From assembly GCA_963682055.1 (NCBI GenBank), contig OY821744.1, positions 29,488,967 to 29,552,966 of the forward strand: 64,000 nt of DNA, in the 5' to 3' direction. Every line of letters starts with the position of its first letter. Position 1 is the first letter of the stretch. Below the pieces are notes generated by a model. The model searched no databases. It saw only the letters and a program-made list of their open reading frames with translations, and was not told where the DNA came from. This document shows, one piece after another, positions 13,087 to 25,400 of the stretch. The position numbers were made by a program, and so were the translations under genes. The stretch comes from Primula veris. Taxonomy: Eukaryota > Streptophyta > Magnoliopsida > Ericales > Primulaceae.

Positions 13087-13134
<48 letters not shown>
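13069..13134. repeat. (CT)n and (TA)n microsatellite just upstream of PDX1
   Basis: A CT run at 13069-13084 passes through a short CA stretch into about 20 AT repeats (13095-13134), ending 52 bp before the PDX1 start codon. CT-rich leaders are common in plant genes, so part of this may be transcribed. The AT run could also serve as the TATA region. Its length is likely to vary between individuals. Confidence 0.85.
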
Positions 13135-13140
<6 letters not shown>

Positions 13141-13186
13141 CTATATCTCCGTTAAGGCATTTTATATTCAACAAAAAACAAAAGCA

Positions 13187-16100
13187 ATGGCGGGCACAGG
13201 AGTGGTAGCGGTGTACGGTAACGGCGCGTTAACAGAAACCACCAAAAAATCACCTTTCTCCGTTAAGGTGCTGTTTGGAAATTACTTTTGATATATAATT
13301 ATTGTTAATTACGACTTTTCGATTACGAAATTACTTTCCTCTTTTGTATAATACTCCATCGGCCTTGAAATAAGTGTCAGCTTTCCTCTTTAGTAAATTT
13401 TCTCTTTTTTATTTTTTGGAATATTTATTTTTGGTAGTTAAGTCATATCAAATTTACATTTATAATCTCTTATTTTAACTAAGAAATGTTTTTTTTAAGT
13501 GAAATTGGTTTAAATTCTTAAATTTCACAGTTTTCAAAGCCGGACACTTATTTCGGTACGGATGGAGTTAATAATTATTGTTGAGTATAAAATTATGGTG
13601 TAAACATGCGGGGCTCGCGCATATGGAAATTACTTTTTATATAATACTATAATTGTTGTTTAAGTATAGAATTATGGTGTGAACAGGTGGGGCTAGCGCA
13701 GATGCTCCGGGGAGGTGTGATAATGGACGTGGTGAACGCGGAGCAGGCTCGGATCGCGGAGGAGGCGGGTGCGTGTGCGGTGATGGCGCTGGAGAGGGTA
13801 CCTGCGGACATCAGGGCGCAGGGTGGGGTCGCGAGGATGAGCGACCCACAGCTGATAAAGGAGATTAAGCAGGCGGTAACGATTCCGGTTATGGCCAAGG
13901 CGAGGATTGGACATTTTGTGGAGGCGCAGATTTTGGAGGCGCTCGGGATTGATTACATCGACGAGAGCGAGGTATTGTATATGTTTATGAATCGATGCAT
14001 GTCTTTGTTGTACCATATGTACTTATATATTTCTATTGGGTTACTATACCAACCTAAAACTTTTAACAATTTCTATACCAAATAGGGAAATAATCACAAT
14101 TTAAATAATCAACGTCATATTAAAGAAATTTACTACGAGAACGTATCACTTTTGAACTCATATTTGATCAGTTTGATGTATAAATGCGTCACTTTTCATC
14201 TCAAAATTGAAATAAGAGTGCTTATTAATTCAAGTTTGACAACTTTCTGTTTATTAGTTTGACAAAAGTATGTTGATTGATTAATTTCTGCTTATTTGGT
14301 ATAGATGGTATGGAGATTGTTAAAAGTTGTAGGTCAATATGAAATTTGTTAGCAATGGATAGTTTAGCATAGTAAACATGAATTAACCCATTTCTATTTT
14401 GTAAAACTTTGTAATTTATGTGTAATGGTATGCACACACCGCACTCCTCCATATACTCTGTGTGAAAGGACAAAAATGCATTTTGGTCTTACTCCCTAGT
14501 TTATTATTAGGAATCAGGATTAGGACTAGTGAATGATTAATTTACTAGGAATTGTTGTGCAAATTAATTTAAAATTACTTTTAAATAGACTTTTAAGTCT
14601 GTTGTTTGATTGTGGTTTATAAGAAAAATTACCTTTTTTAGACAGAAGGAGAATTAAAATTAATCATTAAAGAATTAAAGTTGAACAGATAATTGCATAT
14701 CAGCAATCTTGAGTGAATTTTTCGGACATGGGGAGTTTCTTGTGAGAAAATAGAATTGGGGAAGGTAAATTTTAGTAAGTTGCTGTACCTCGAAATGTGT
14801 GAATTATATTTTCAATCTAACTGTGCACCAAATCTTACTATCAGTGAAGAACATCACATTGATGTTAATCAGATACGATAGGGTATGATTGGTTGACAAG
14901 GTCGATTCTTGTCTCTATTTCGTTAAGAGGATATGAGGATTTCCTCCTACCCCATGAGATTCGAACCCACGACCTTTTATTTGCGAGTGTGAGTTCTAGC
15001 CACCAGGCTAAACCTAGTGGTTGAATACTGAAAGTGTGTTTGAGCAACTGTTTATGCCAATAATACAAATTGTTGTAGACTGTTGAACTGTTTTGCCCAA
15101 AAAAAGAAACAGCTCTATGTATTTGGTTTTGGAGTAATATACAGAACAAGTATCTAGAAATAATATTTATACTATCACTCAATTTTGTTTTCCTTTGTAT
15201 ACTTCGTATTTTGAGTGAAGAAGTGCAAGGTCACAAGCATATGACAATTTATAGAAAGTTATTTTGAGTTTTCGTTATTGCAACTCTTGTATATAACAAC
15301 GACATGATTGTGTTTATTGTCAATAGAACCAGCACACTGAAGCTATTACGAGAACTGTTACTATAAAACTCCCCAAAATTTCTGTCATGATTTCACGGTT
15401 ATATTATATACGTTAACTGTTTCAATTTATATTCTAATTCCCCTATTTTCTTACCCCTGATCGAACGTATCACAATCTTTCTTCAGGTCCTCACCCTCGC
15501 AGATGAGGACAACCATATAAACAAGCACAACTTCCGTATCCCTTTCGTGTGTGGTTGCCGGAACCTCGGAGAGGCCCTCCGCCGTATCCGTGAGGGCGCT
15601 GCCATGATCCGCACAAAGGGCGAGGCTGGCACAGGCAATGTTATCGAGGCCGTTCGCCACGTCCGCTCTGTAATGGGAGACATAAGAGTTCTCCACAACA
15701 TGGACGACGATGAGGTATTCATTTATTTTTAGAACTTACAAACATACAGATGCAATGATATAGACCCTCTCATCCTCTATAGGAGTAGTTACATCTTTTT
15801 AATCTTTAATGAATCCTTAGCATTTTCTTAAATAATTAACTAAATCATATAAATAATAAATGTAGATTGCAACGAATCCCCATTTTAATTTCGTTACTTG
15901 TATTTAAACTCCAAGTACTATGTGTTTTTTTATGTTCGGCCTCAAATCCAACTTTAAAGAAACATAACTTCTCACTCTGGGGTCCATTTTGCATAGTTCT
16001 TATTCTATTGCATAGTTTCATTAAGATCTATCCGTAGAATGCAGGATAACATTTTGTAAAGGTGTCTTGTAAAGTGTTGTTTTCCTTTTTCTCATGTATT

Positions 16101-16821
16101 TTTTGCTTAAAACTGTTTTAAGTCGTTTTTGCCATTATTTTACATATTATTGATCAGTTACATGTATGATGTATCAAAACAACATTATTCCGAAATGGGC
16201 CAAAAAAACAATGCTGAACTCAAAGCTACGACCAGATCTGATCCGTTCAAATTGCACAGATCCAGCTGATTAGGTCTTTAGGCTGATTTAAAAGTGAACT
16301 TGGAGTTGTTTGTAAAGTTTAGATAGTACTTGGGGTATTGCATTTTACCCTAAAAATAGAAAAACGAAATGTAAAACTAATAAAAACAAATATAGATTGC
16401 ATATCTTTAATTGAATTACTCTTGTTTTCTTTCTTCTTCCATCTTTATGTAATTATACCTTCAAACTTCTTTTGCACACCAGGTATTCACCTTCGCCAAA
16501 AAGATCGCGGCTCCTTATGACCTCGTCATGCAGACGAAGCAGCTGGGGAGGCTCCCAGTAGTGCAGTTCGCCGCCGGAGGAGTGGCCACCCCTGCTGATG
16601 CTGCCCTTATGATGCAGTTGGGTTGCGATGGTGTTTTTGTGGGGTCTGGCGTTTTCAAGAGTGGTGATCCAGCAAGGCGAGCGCGTGCTATTGTCCAGGC
16701 AGTGACTCACTACAGTGATGCCGAGGTGCTGGCAGAGGTGAGCTGCGGCCTAGGAGAAGCTATGGTGGGAATCAATCTAAATGATCCTAAGGTCGAGAGG
16801 TACGCTGCCAGGTCCGAATGA
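13187..16821 (+). CDS. PDX1: PDX1, pyridoxal 5'-phosphate synthase subunit (PdxS/SNZ family)
   Basis: Four exons (13187-13267, 13687-13971, 15487-15714, 16483-16821), all phase 0 with GT-AG borders, encode 310 residues, the usual PDX1 length. PDX1 forms a dodecameric TIM-barrel synthase that makes pyridoxal 5'-phosphate from ribose 5-phosphate, glyceraldehyde 3-phosphate and ammonia; PDX2 supplies the ammonia from glutamine. It acts in the cytosol. The two catalytic lysines fall at K98 (in [10 protein letters not shown]) and K166 (in [12 protein letters not shown]), the same numbers as in Arabidopsis PDX1, and [11 protein letters not shown] supplies the conserved aspartate at 41. The start at 13187 has a good context (GCAATGGCG). 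The second intron is 1.5 kb and holds a SINE; the first holds a Stowaway MITE. No lesion is visible, so this is probably a functional catalytic paralogue. Confidence 0.97.
13354..13568. mobile_element. Stowaway-like MITE in PDX1 intron 1
   Basis: The ends CTCCATCGGCCTTGAAATAA and, inverted at the right, CTCCATCCGTACCGAAATAA form imperfect terminal inverted repeats of the classic CTCCxTCCG...AAATAAGTGTC type. TA dinucleotides flank the element at 13352-13353 and 13569-13570, as expected for Tc1/mariner-derived Stowaway MITEs. The element is about 215 bp and non-coding. Confidence 0.8.
14876..15023 (-). mobile_element. tRNA-derived SINE in PDX1 intron 2
   Basis: Read on the minus strand, a degenerate A box (TAGCCTGGTGGCTAGAACTC) is followed about 35 nt later by a good B box, GGGTTCGAATC (14958-14968), the internal pol III promoter of tRNA-type SINEs. 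The upstream side does not fold as a full tRNA, so this is not a functional tRNA gene. The body continues to about 14876. No clear poly-A tail or target duplication was found, so the ends are approximate. Confidence 0.65.
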
Positions 16822-18515
16822 ATGTTTACACACCAGAGAAAACAAAAATGAAAAAGAAAAAAAGATAAAAGATTAGTTTTGCTTTCCTTCAGAGGAAATT
16901 GTCATCTGAATGGTTATGTTGGCCAATGTTATAGTTTGGCTTGATATAGATGCTTTTATTTTAGTTCTTGAACTACTGGAGTTGTTCGTCTGATATTTAT
17001 GAAATGAATTCTCCTTTTGTTATTGTGTTATTAGATTAGTTGGATGTGTTGGCATATCAAATTATGATTTGCTGTCTAATTTTGATGTATTTGGTAATGG
17101 TACATGTGATTTTGTGAGCATGTGTGTCGATCACTCGATCTTTAGTCGTGTGGGTTACTTCAAAACCATGTTAATTTGTTACGAACCCAGGGTTTTCCTA
17201 AGCTTTTAAGTTTGGGAATAAAAAGTTTTACATTTTGAGATGTGATGGGTGAATAAGTGATGAAGAGCAAGCCTATTAACGACCAGGTGGTCCAGGTCTA
17301 TTGGAGATAATTTGCTGTATGAACATGAGACCCTTTTATCTTTGGTTCACCTTTCTCAGTGTTGTGTTTATTTTATTATGATCACAACGGATTGAAAGTC
17401 GTCTGCTACCTTATTTAGTATTTTGCTAAGGATTTGGAAGCTTTCAGGTGTTATTGCAGAAATGAATCTTGATATGCATATGAATAATTTTTTGGACTAT
17501 GAAAAGTATGGTTGACAGGGTCCACCATTGTCGAATATACCTGTCGATATGTGAGTGGCCTTAAAATTGAATATTAATGTTAAGGATGTTATCCCGTTTT
17601 TTAGCCTCTACTCTTTGTCGGGTATTATGGTGCATTTTCGGTTCGATTACGAAATGGTCTCTCAAATCTGTTTTCTGACTTTTCTCGCCCTAGGTATTAG
17701 CCTGGTTTAGTTTTTCAGAGAAGTAGCTTTTGCATTAGTACTAGTCTTTCCATATTTTTTTCCCGATGATCTCCATTTGTTTATGTATTGTTGCATGCAT
17801 GGTCAGCCAGTAGGTTTTTGCTCGAAGGAAAAAGATTGTATCATTTGTTTGATAACAGAAAGTTGAAAAATTATATAAAGAAAAGGAGGGGGTCTTTTTT
17901 TTTTTTTTTTTTTTTGTGGTTTTTGTACTTTATTTGAACTTAATCTTATTTAACCCATGCTGCATAGATTTTGCTCTTTGTATGCCTCGACGAGAATGAG
18001 ATTAAGAATTTGGACAAGACCACCTTGCAATCTTCTTTCCATTACAAGAAAAAAGGCAGCATATGGTTTCAAAGTAGACCTGAATGACTTATATTGCCAT
18101 TGTGAGCTACGTATATAAGGGTGTTCATATAGCTTATTAAAGATTTCACATTTACATGATTTAGCATTTCCTCAATAAGCAACACCAAAGTTAAATATTA
18201 ATTTTTCATTTGATAGCCTGCAGATATTCCATTATAATATTGGTTAATGTCTTGTACTCCTAAGTCCTAATCCTATTATATAGGGCCTTGGTTATATCCA
18301 TACTTAAGTACTAACTTTGGTCTCATCATTAACTTGCTATGACTAATCAAATTAATCCTCTTGAGATTCTGTGAGACTATGCCGTAGCTGTCATCTACGT
18401 GTCTTCGATACCTTACAAAGGAAAGTGAAGAAAGATGGTATAATTCTATTATTATTGCAATCTCTTAAGTTTCTTACCAGTTTTATCGACCACCATCAGC
18501 GAAAAGCAGATTATC
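16822..18515. other. 3' UTR of PDX1 and intergenic region
   Basis: The region starts with the PDX1 3' UTR. A poly-T run of about 22 lies near 17896-17917, and TATATAAG at about 18112 could be a TATA box for the next gene. No open frame resembles a known protein. Confidence 0.5.
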
Positions 18516-19667
18516 ATGGTAAGGATTCTGTACAAAGCATTTGTTCATAAAGGAGAAATGTATTATTCTTTACAAGTTTAATTTGTTTTTTGTTTTCTTG
18601 ATAAGTAACACCCATAGGCATCAGGACATCTGCTTAGTATCAGCAGTCGAAGTGCTGTTTGTTGCATTTTCACGTCCTCTTTTATATTTTTGATTAGCGT
18701 TTTGATTGGAAGTGGGAATAAATAGAATGCTAAATTATGAAAGTCTTTTAGATTTTTCTTACTGTGTTTGCTTGGTATTGCTCGAGATTTAAACTTTTGG
18801 TTCCTAAACTAAATTGCGGATCAAAGCTGCAACGTAGTAGGTTGTGTGGGAAGGTTGAAAATTATGTTCTCAACCTGGAAACGAAAATATTGTTAGAAGT
18901 GCCTTTTACGGACAATTCAAAAGCAGTTCTCCTCCATGGTAATCATCATAGAAAAGGTGTGGTTTATTTTGAAATCCAGCAAATTTAGAGTCATGTATCT
19001 AAAATTTGTTGAGAATTTTCTTTTCCTGAAAGTTTGGGACGAATTATTTAATTAGATTCAGAAACCGGTGATAAAAAGAATAAAAGCATCAACTGATTCG
19101 GAAAAGAAACTTATTTTTCAGAAGCCATGATCTACTATATAAATATCCCCTAAATTGTTTTATTTTCAGTCGTTAGAAGCCAGAAGCGAGAAATGGAATG
19201 GATCAGTGATAGGTATTGTAGAAGAACCCATAGGAAAGGTTTGGGAAATGGTGTCGCAAACAAACAAATTATCAGAATGGATGCCAATGGTAGAAAATTG
19301 CACTGATCTAGCAGGTGAACAAAATGTTCCAGGCTACATTCGCCTTATTTCTGGTTTTATGTTTCCACAAGACGATGGAGATAGGTCATGGATCAAAGAA
19401 AGGCTCGTCTCTATAGATTCGTCATCGTATAGGTATACTTATAAAATGGAAGCTAGCAATGTGGGATTAGACGGGTCCGTTAACGAATTGAAATTGTTTG
19501 ACTATGGTGATGATTCTACACTAGTTGAGTGGATATTTGAGTTAAGCCCTGTTGAAGGTACGTCTGAGGATACCTTGATTGATTATCTCGGGTTTCTGTA
19601 TAAATCCTGTATTAATAGGATTGAGGGTGCTATTATTAATTCATCGGTTAAGAAAGCCAATAATTAG
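18516..19667 (+). CDS. Lachrymatory-factor-synthase-like SRPBCC (Bet v 1/START fold) protein
   Basis: The main coding exon is 19170-19667, giving 165 residues. Conserved landmarks in order are EKWNGSV, WMPMVENC, GEQNVPGYIRLISG, WIKERLVSID and a C-terminal helix with KSCINRIEG. These match plant proteins annotated as lachrymatory-factor synthase-like or polyketide cyclase/dehydrase, small single-domain proteins with a hydrophobic ligand cavity. Function outside onion is mostly unknown, so the substrate cannot be stated. The start is uncertain. An acceptor (TTTTCAG) precedes 19170, and an ATG lying directly on a donor (ATGGTAAGG, ATG 18516-18518) would give MSLEARSEKWNG, with the first exon coding only the start codon. 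The alternative is a single-exon gene starting at 19155 (MFYFQSLEARS). A 63-bp tandem repeat begins 16 bp after the stop. Confidence 0.8.
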
Positions 19668-19682
19668 AGGGTTACAATACAT

Positions 19683-19850
19683 GTGTTTTTGGTAAAGTTA
19701 TTTTTTGGTCATTGTCATACGAATTAGGGGAATTTATTCAATAAAGTGTTTTTGGTAATGTTATTTTTTGGTCATTGTCATACGAGATAGGGGAATTTAT
19801 TCAATGATGTGTTTTTGGTAATGTTATTTTTTGGTCATTGTCCCTTAAAT
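19683..19850. repeat. 63-bp tandem repeat in the presumed 3' UTR of the LFS-like gene
   Basis: Units starting GTGTTTTTGGTAA begin at 19683, 19746 and 19809, exactly 63 bp apart. The first two are complete and nearly identical; the third diverges after TTGGTCATTGTC. The array begins 16 bp after the stop codon, so it is probably transcribed as 3' UTR. Confidence 0.9.
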
Positions 19851-22800
19851 TACGGGTGTGGTATCCCCAAAACAATAGCCCGACTATTCTTACACAAGAC
19901 ACATGGCATATTATTGTGCCAAAATTCGCCAATTAATGTCCCATCCCCATTATTTTTGCACTAAAAAGAGGCAGATAATCAAAATGCTTACACATTTCGC
20001 ACATTATTGAATGATCACTAAAGGTGGAAGGTGACTATGTTTAAAGGAATATAATAAAGTAGTAGTAGTTATCGTTTCGATTGGGAAAAAATAGTGGTTT
20101 AATATACTTTGAATTGAAGTTGTTTGTCTGATTGCAATATTAACCAACAAAAACTAGGTTTGAGCTTGCATAGAACCGAGTTTGTTAGCTTAAATCATAG
20201 TATTGAAATTTAAAGAATTACTATATCCTAAATGTCCCATAAAATACTTTGATTCACGATCTTTATTTGGATCTGGAAGCGGAGAATTACTGCTTTCTCA
20301 GATGGAGAAAAGTAAAATAAAATTTGCAAAGAAATGACAAACAAATTAGTATGTTACAGTTTTAGTATAATCAAGTTTTGGAATTTTTTATATAAATATT
20401 TGGTCCCTGTAAAATAATATTTTTCTTCGGCTAATGTAAAAAATAACTACTTTTGATAAATTAATAAAATAATAAAATTTTGAAATTTTTTATATAAATA
20501 TTTGGTCCCCGTAAAATCATAAATTAATAATTGTTCAAAATGACAAATATTACCAGAACGATTTAGTGAAATATGACTATATATTCATTTTATTCCTTTT
20601 AAAATTTAAATCTATTTAAAGCTCATGTCTAGTTTAATGTATTAATGTCTTTTCTTAGTTTCATACAGGTTGATTTAAGATGCAACAAAATTTATATATT
20701 AGTAATTGAAATAGTGTATTAGATTTTACTAACGAGTTTAACGAATAATATTAGTAATATATATGAGTTTTATGTTAGTATTAATGAGTATATTTATTGA
20801 ATCAAGAAAAAGCCTATTTAAATTAATAAATACTAAATTTATCTATTAATTAATAACTTTTTAAATTAATAAATTTTTATGGTACCAACTATATTCATTT
20901 ATAGAGTTTTTTTTTTTGTTTTTTTTTGTTTTTTTGTTTTTTTTTTGGAGAGTGGTTCAACGGGTTGCAATATCTTAACATTGTGGCGCCATGTAAATTA
21001 ATAACTATAGTATCTGGTGTCACAACGCTAGAAGATTCTCCACCCAAATTCTCAAATGATGAGACTATGGAATTATTCCAAAGATTTACTGTTATGAAGA
21101 AGTTTTTACTATAAGGTTCGTTTTAAAACATATTTTTTTTACTTCATTTTTAGGTTTTAGCTTTTAGGTTTTAGATTTTAAACATTTACATTTATTGTTT
21201 AATCAAATAATGGTATGGAGGCTGAGGTTAAAATCTTTTTAGTCTGGTCTCCCTTATTGTATATGAATTATCACATTTGTATGTGTATAAACTAAATCCA
21301 CTTATTGTATATGGGTTATCAAATTTGTATGTGTATAAACTAATTTTTTGGTTAATCTTATGATGTCATGGAGCTGAATCATATGTTGCGTTTTTCCTTC
21401 TATGATAGCATTTTTACAATGGCTGAAGAATGAAAATTACTCACACTTCTAAAATAGCATCTTTGACATGTGGAGATGTGGTGAGCTATCTTTGGGGTTA
21501 TAATAATGATATAATGTTTATTTCCTCATATTCATTGCAATTTGTCGGGAGATACGTGGATTTCATATTTTTGATTATTTGGAGTTATTAACCAAGTGAC
21601 ATAGAATACATTACTTTCTCATGTGTCAAGCTATATAAATATTTCAATTAATTTATCCGGTAGTTTATAAGTTTGACTTGGTTTTTTTTTGTTAGATTTA
21701 AAAAAATTTCTCTCCTTTTTTTTCTGAGTTTTTTGTTGTCATAAATCATCAGTTTTTTATCACCTTGATCTATTTGGGAAAAATAAGGTTATGGGTATAA
21801 GAAGAAAAGTGATATTTTTTGAGCTCAAATTAATTTTTAAAATGAGGATGTGGAAATTGATTTTGAACTAGATTCTTTTTCCACAAGTTTTTGGTTTTAC
21901 ATTCATTGTAACCTTCAAGTAATATTAGTGCGTTTATTCTTATCAGATTCGATCTCAATTATTGCTAACATGGGCGCACTTATCTCATGTAAAAAGAACG
22001 TTTCATGTATTTAATAAAAAAAATTATTAATAAATAAATAAAGGTTTTAGATTTTTAAAATTTATGTTGTTTGACAAGTCAAATTATTCAGCTTCTAAAA
22101 ACATGTTTTTTATGTTGAAAAAGTTAAAAAATCCAGAGTTTTAAAATCTATCTTTTGAATAGATTTTTAAAATTTTTAAACCAAAATATTTGTTACCAAA
22201 CATACCTTAAGCATGTACCATTGATTATCATCTTTTACTTTTTCGTATTCCAATTTACAGTCATCTTTCACTTTTTTATTTAGTAGGAATGTTGGATAAA
22301 GTAAACTTTTGGATTAATCTTTTTTCGTTTGAAGTAAAATATGACGATAATATGAAACGAAAAAGATGATTAGCTTTTTATTTTGTTAATGAAGGTCAAG
22401 CTCCATTTTTTGTTTTCAACATTGGTTTCAAACCTTAATGTTTTTTTCATTAGAAATGCATAATATCAAGTAATAGAATTTTCGGAATAATTCCATGGAA
22501 GAAAACTTTAATACCCAAACACTCAAAAAGGGACAGGAAAAGAAATTCTAGGAAAACAATTCCTGAAAAATAGTTCAATTAAGATTAATCAAATGTTTTC
22601 CGGCGAAAAAGACAATGTATGTTTACGGAAACTAGTTCAATCAAGATTTAAAAAAATTAACTTATTATGTTTGAAGAGCCCCCGAGTTCATTCAATTCTA
22701 TACGTACCGAGCAATGCTAGTTTATGAAAGCTACATAATTTATGTAATTATAAACATGTAACAATCATAACAATTCTAAAGTGCTTCAACTTATTGTATG

Positions 22801-24542
22801 TAGTCACGTAATAATATTTACATAATTTTTGTTGAAGTTTTGATGGGATTGGTTTTGATGCGATGAAGAAGAAAGAAAGTAAGAAAGAAAGAAAGAAAAA
22901 AAATGATAGGTTAGACTAAAACTATGGCATAAAAAATGGATCCCAAGTCACGTAGATATTTGTCCTTTTCACCTTTATATGGAATCTACTTTTTTATGGT
23001 GCTTTTTGTACTGTTATTTCTATAGATTCTGTGCAAATTGCATAATGGCCTTTTAGGATTTTCTGCCAAAGGAAATATCATCACACCGTAACAAAGTAAC
23101 AATTTCTCACAAAGTAACAAAGTCGTTTTAAAATATGTGTTAGTTCCCATTTAATTACCCTTTATATAAAACTAAGAGCAATTTTGATCAGACATTAATT
23201 TTGTATTTGAAATTTTAAATGAATTTTTTTTAAATCTAGTCTCATAGTTTAAATGTTAAATTATAAAATCAAGTTTTTAAAGTTTTCATTTTGATAACAA
23301 TTTTGATATAATTTATTGTCTAGTTAAAAGTACACATGTATGGTTTCGTAAAAAGTACAACTAATTGGGAACATATGGAGTATTAACTATATTACTCCTA
23401 AAACAAACGAACATTAAGGATTTGAGGGTTGAGAATTATACTTTTAAATATTTACTTCATAGAATAATAGTAGTAGACAATAAGAACATGCATACGTTCT
23501 CAAAGAAAATACTTAATAGTTTAAGTTTAGTCAAGCACGATTCTCATTAGTATTATTTACCTTTTGTGTACCAAAATATAGCATTTTCTTTTAATAGCCC
23601 AGAGAACAATAGATATCGAAACATGTGTGGCCTTTTGAAAAAAGTTCACAATAACCTTGACCTTAAATAGTGTAGTCTTATCTTAAGTAAACATTTTGAG
23701 TTGGTAATGCATGAACTTAATTTAGACTAAACATATGATTAGAGAGAGGTAGGAGGTGTTTATCCAAATCCTAACAAAGAGATGGATATTAATTTTATAG
23801 GACAAGAACTTGTCTACGATGCCAGAGATAATTAGGTGGGGGCAGTAACGGCCGGTCATGTCCCTTTCCATATATTTTAAAAAAATTAATGAAAAAATAA
23901 AAAAATATATATGAATTTTGATCAAAATATTCAACAAACCACCCACCCATATTACGGAAAAAATGCTCATATAGGGTTCGAACAAATTTATATAGAAATC
24001 GGCCCCTCATATATATGATTCGTGGCTACGTCATTGTTCACAATGGGACAACTCCAACAGCCGTATATATTCACAAATAAAGTCACGTTTCACATTATAG
24101 GCATCTTAGAATAATAAGCATGTCAATCTTAACGAATGTCAATTACTATGTTTCGTCGTTGTACACTTGTATATAGGATATGTATTAATAGGAGACTTCA
24201 AGTTCAATTATACTATGCTCTTTGAATCTTGTTGACAAATAATGGTACCTACTTGGCATGGTCATGTTTGTTAATAAACTCAAAGAAATTGATAAACAAT
24301 ATTATTTCTTGCATCAACAAATTAAAACGCAAAATATGCTTAGTTTTTCTTTTGTAGTTTTGAGAAATATTGTTACCAGACTCTTAGAATACTGCCATAT
24401 ATGAACTCAGAACACCTAATTTCTTCATTGATGTGAACGGAAGAAACGCAGTCAGGCAATACGCAATCTTGCCTTTTTAATCGGAAGTTGAGTTTTAACT
24501 TAAGCAATGAAATCCAACCATCGCATCGTAGAGTGAAAAACA
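19851..24542. other. AT-rich intergenic region with short repeats
   Basis: No gene was recognised. A segment around TTTTATATAAATATTTGGTCCC occurs twice about 101 bp apart (20381 and 20482). A 48-bp tandem duplication starts at 21253 and 21301 (CTTATTGTATATG...). A GAAA run lies near 22870-22900, and poly-T at 20907-20947. The open frames near 23722-24010 are short and unlike known families. Confidence 0.5.
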
Positions 24543-25400
24543 ATTTTTTTTTTTTTTTTTTTTTTGAAAATTAAACAAACAAACTATATTAATAATAAAT
24601 TGGGGGCTCGTCCGAATGCGAAGCCATTACATGATCATAAGAAAAACCGAAGTTAGCTTCCAACAAGTTTAGAGCTTAGTCTCTGTATAAAAAACAATCT
24701 TATGTATCTCAGTCGGACCGTTGTATTAACTTTTTTTTTTATCAAACGGACCAATTTTATATATAAACGGGACCTTACCCAGATACAAAAGATAGAGATT
24801 TATACAAGGATTAACCTGCTTTACATCAAACAAAATTAGCAGGTTTTCTAAACAGTTAAAAAAAAAAAAAACTAACTAGATAGCTAAACATGCATAGATT
24901 TATCTACAAACAAAAACAAAACACATATCTAACAACTAGTTTAGGCTAATTCTTCTTGCTGTGGTTGAAAATAAGCTGCTCCACAATGTCGTCCGTCCGA
25001 CTATATTATTCCAACTATTGGGCTCTGCCTTTTTCTTTTCTGAAAAAAACCCGACCTTGCATGTTCATACAATAATCCCCATAAACACTGATTGAGAGTT
25101 CAAAATCTTCAAAATAGATATTTGTGGCACCATTTGACCCAATTTTCGCAATTTTGTTAGCCATACTATTTTGCTCCCTCCAACAATGATTAATATCTCC
25201 TCCCATCACATTAATAAGATATTTAATATCCTCCCACTCATTTGCAAACTGTATAGGAATTTTACCTCTTCTATTATACCAGCTTGAAATGATCATAGTT
25301 TCCACTTCAATCATCACATTTTCCAAACACCCATTCCATTTTTCACCTTCCAAACACCTGTTTTTGCTACTTTGTATCCGATCCTATTGGATTTGCTATC
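24543..25400 (-). mobile_element. LINE-type retrotransposon 3' end with RNase H remnant
   Basis: On the minus strand a 112-codon frame (25015-25353) has the look of the RNase H C-terminus of plant LINEs, with NHCWREQNSMANKIAKIGSN as the best motif. Downstream on that strand come two separate A tails, seen as T runs at about 24730-24740 and 24543-24565. Two tails suggest either one LINE inserted next to another or an internal A-rich tract. The reverse transcriptase part is missing, consistent with 5' truncation. Probably inactive. Confidence 0.6.

Noticed and set aside
13019..13291. Open frame with an Ile-Tyr repeat in front of PDX1
   Set aside because: The repeat is translation of the TA microsatellite. 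The PDX1 start at 13187 gives the family's normal N-terminus and length.
14865..15182. 105-codon minus-strand frame and a possible tRNA in PDX1 intron 2
   Set aside because: The sequence has pol III A and B boxes but no full cloverleaf, so a SINE explains it. The frame matches no protein.
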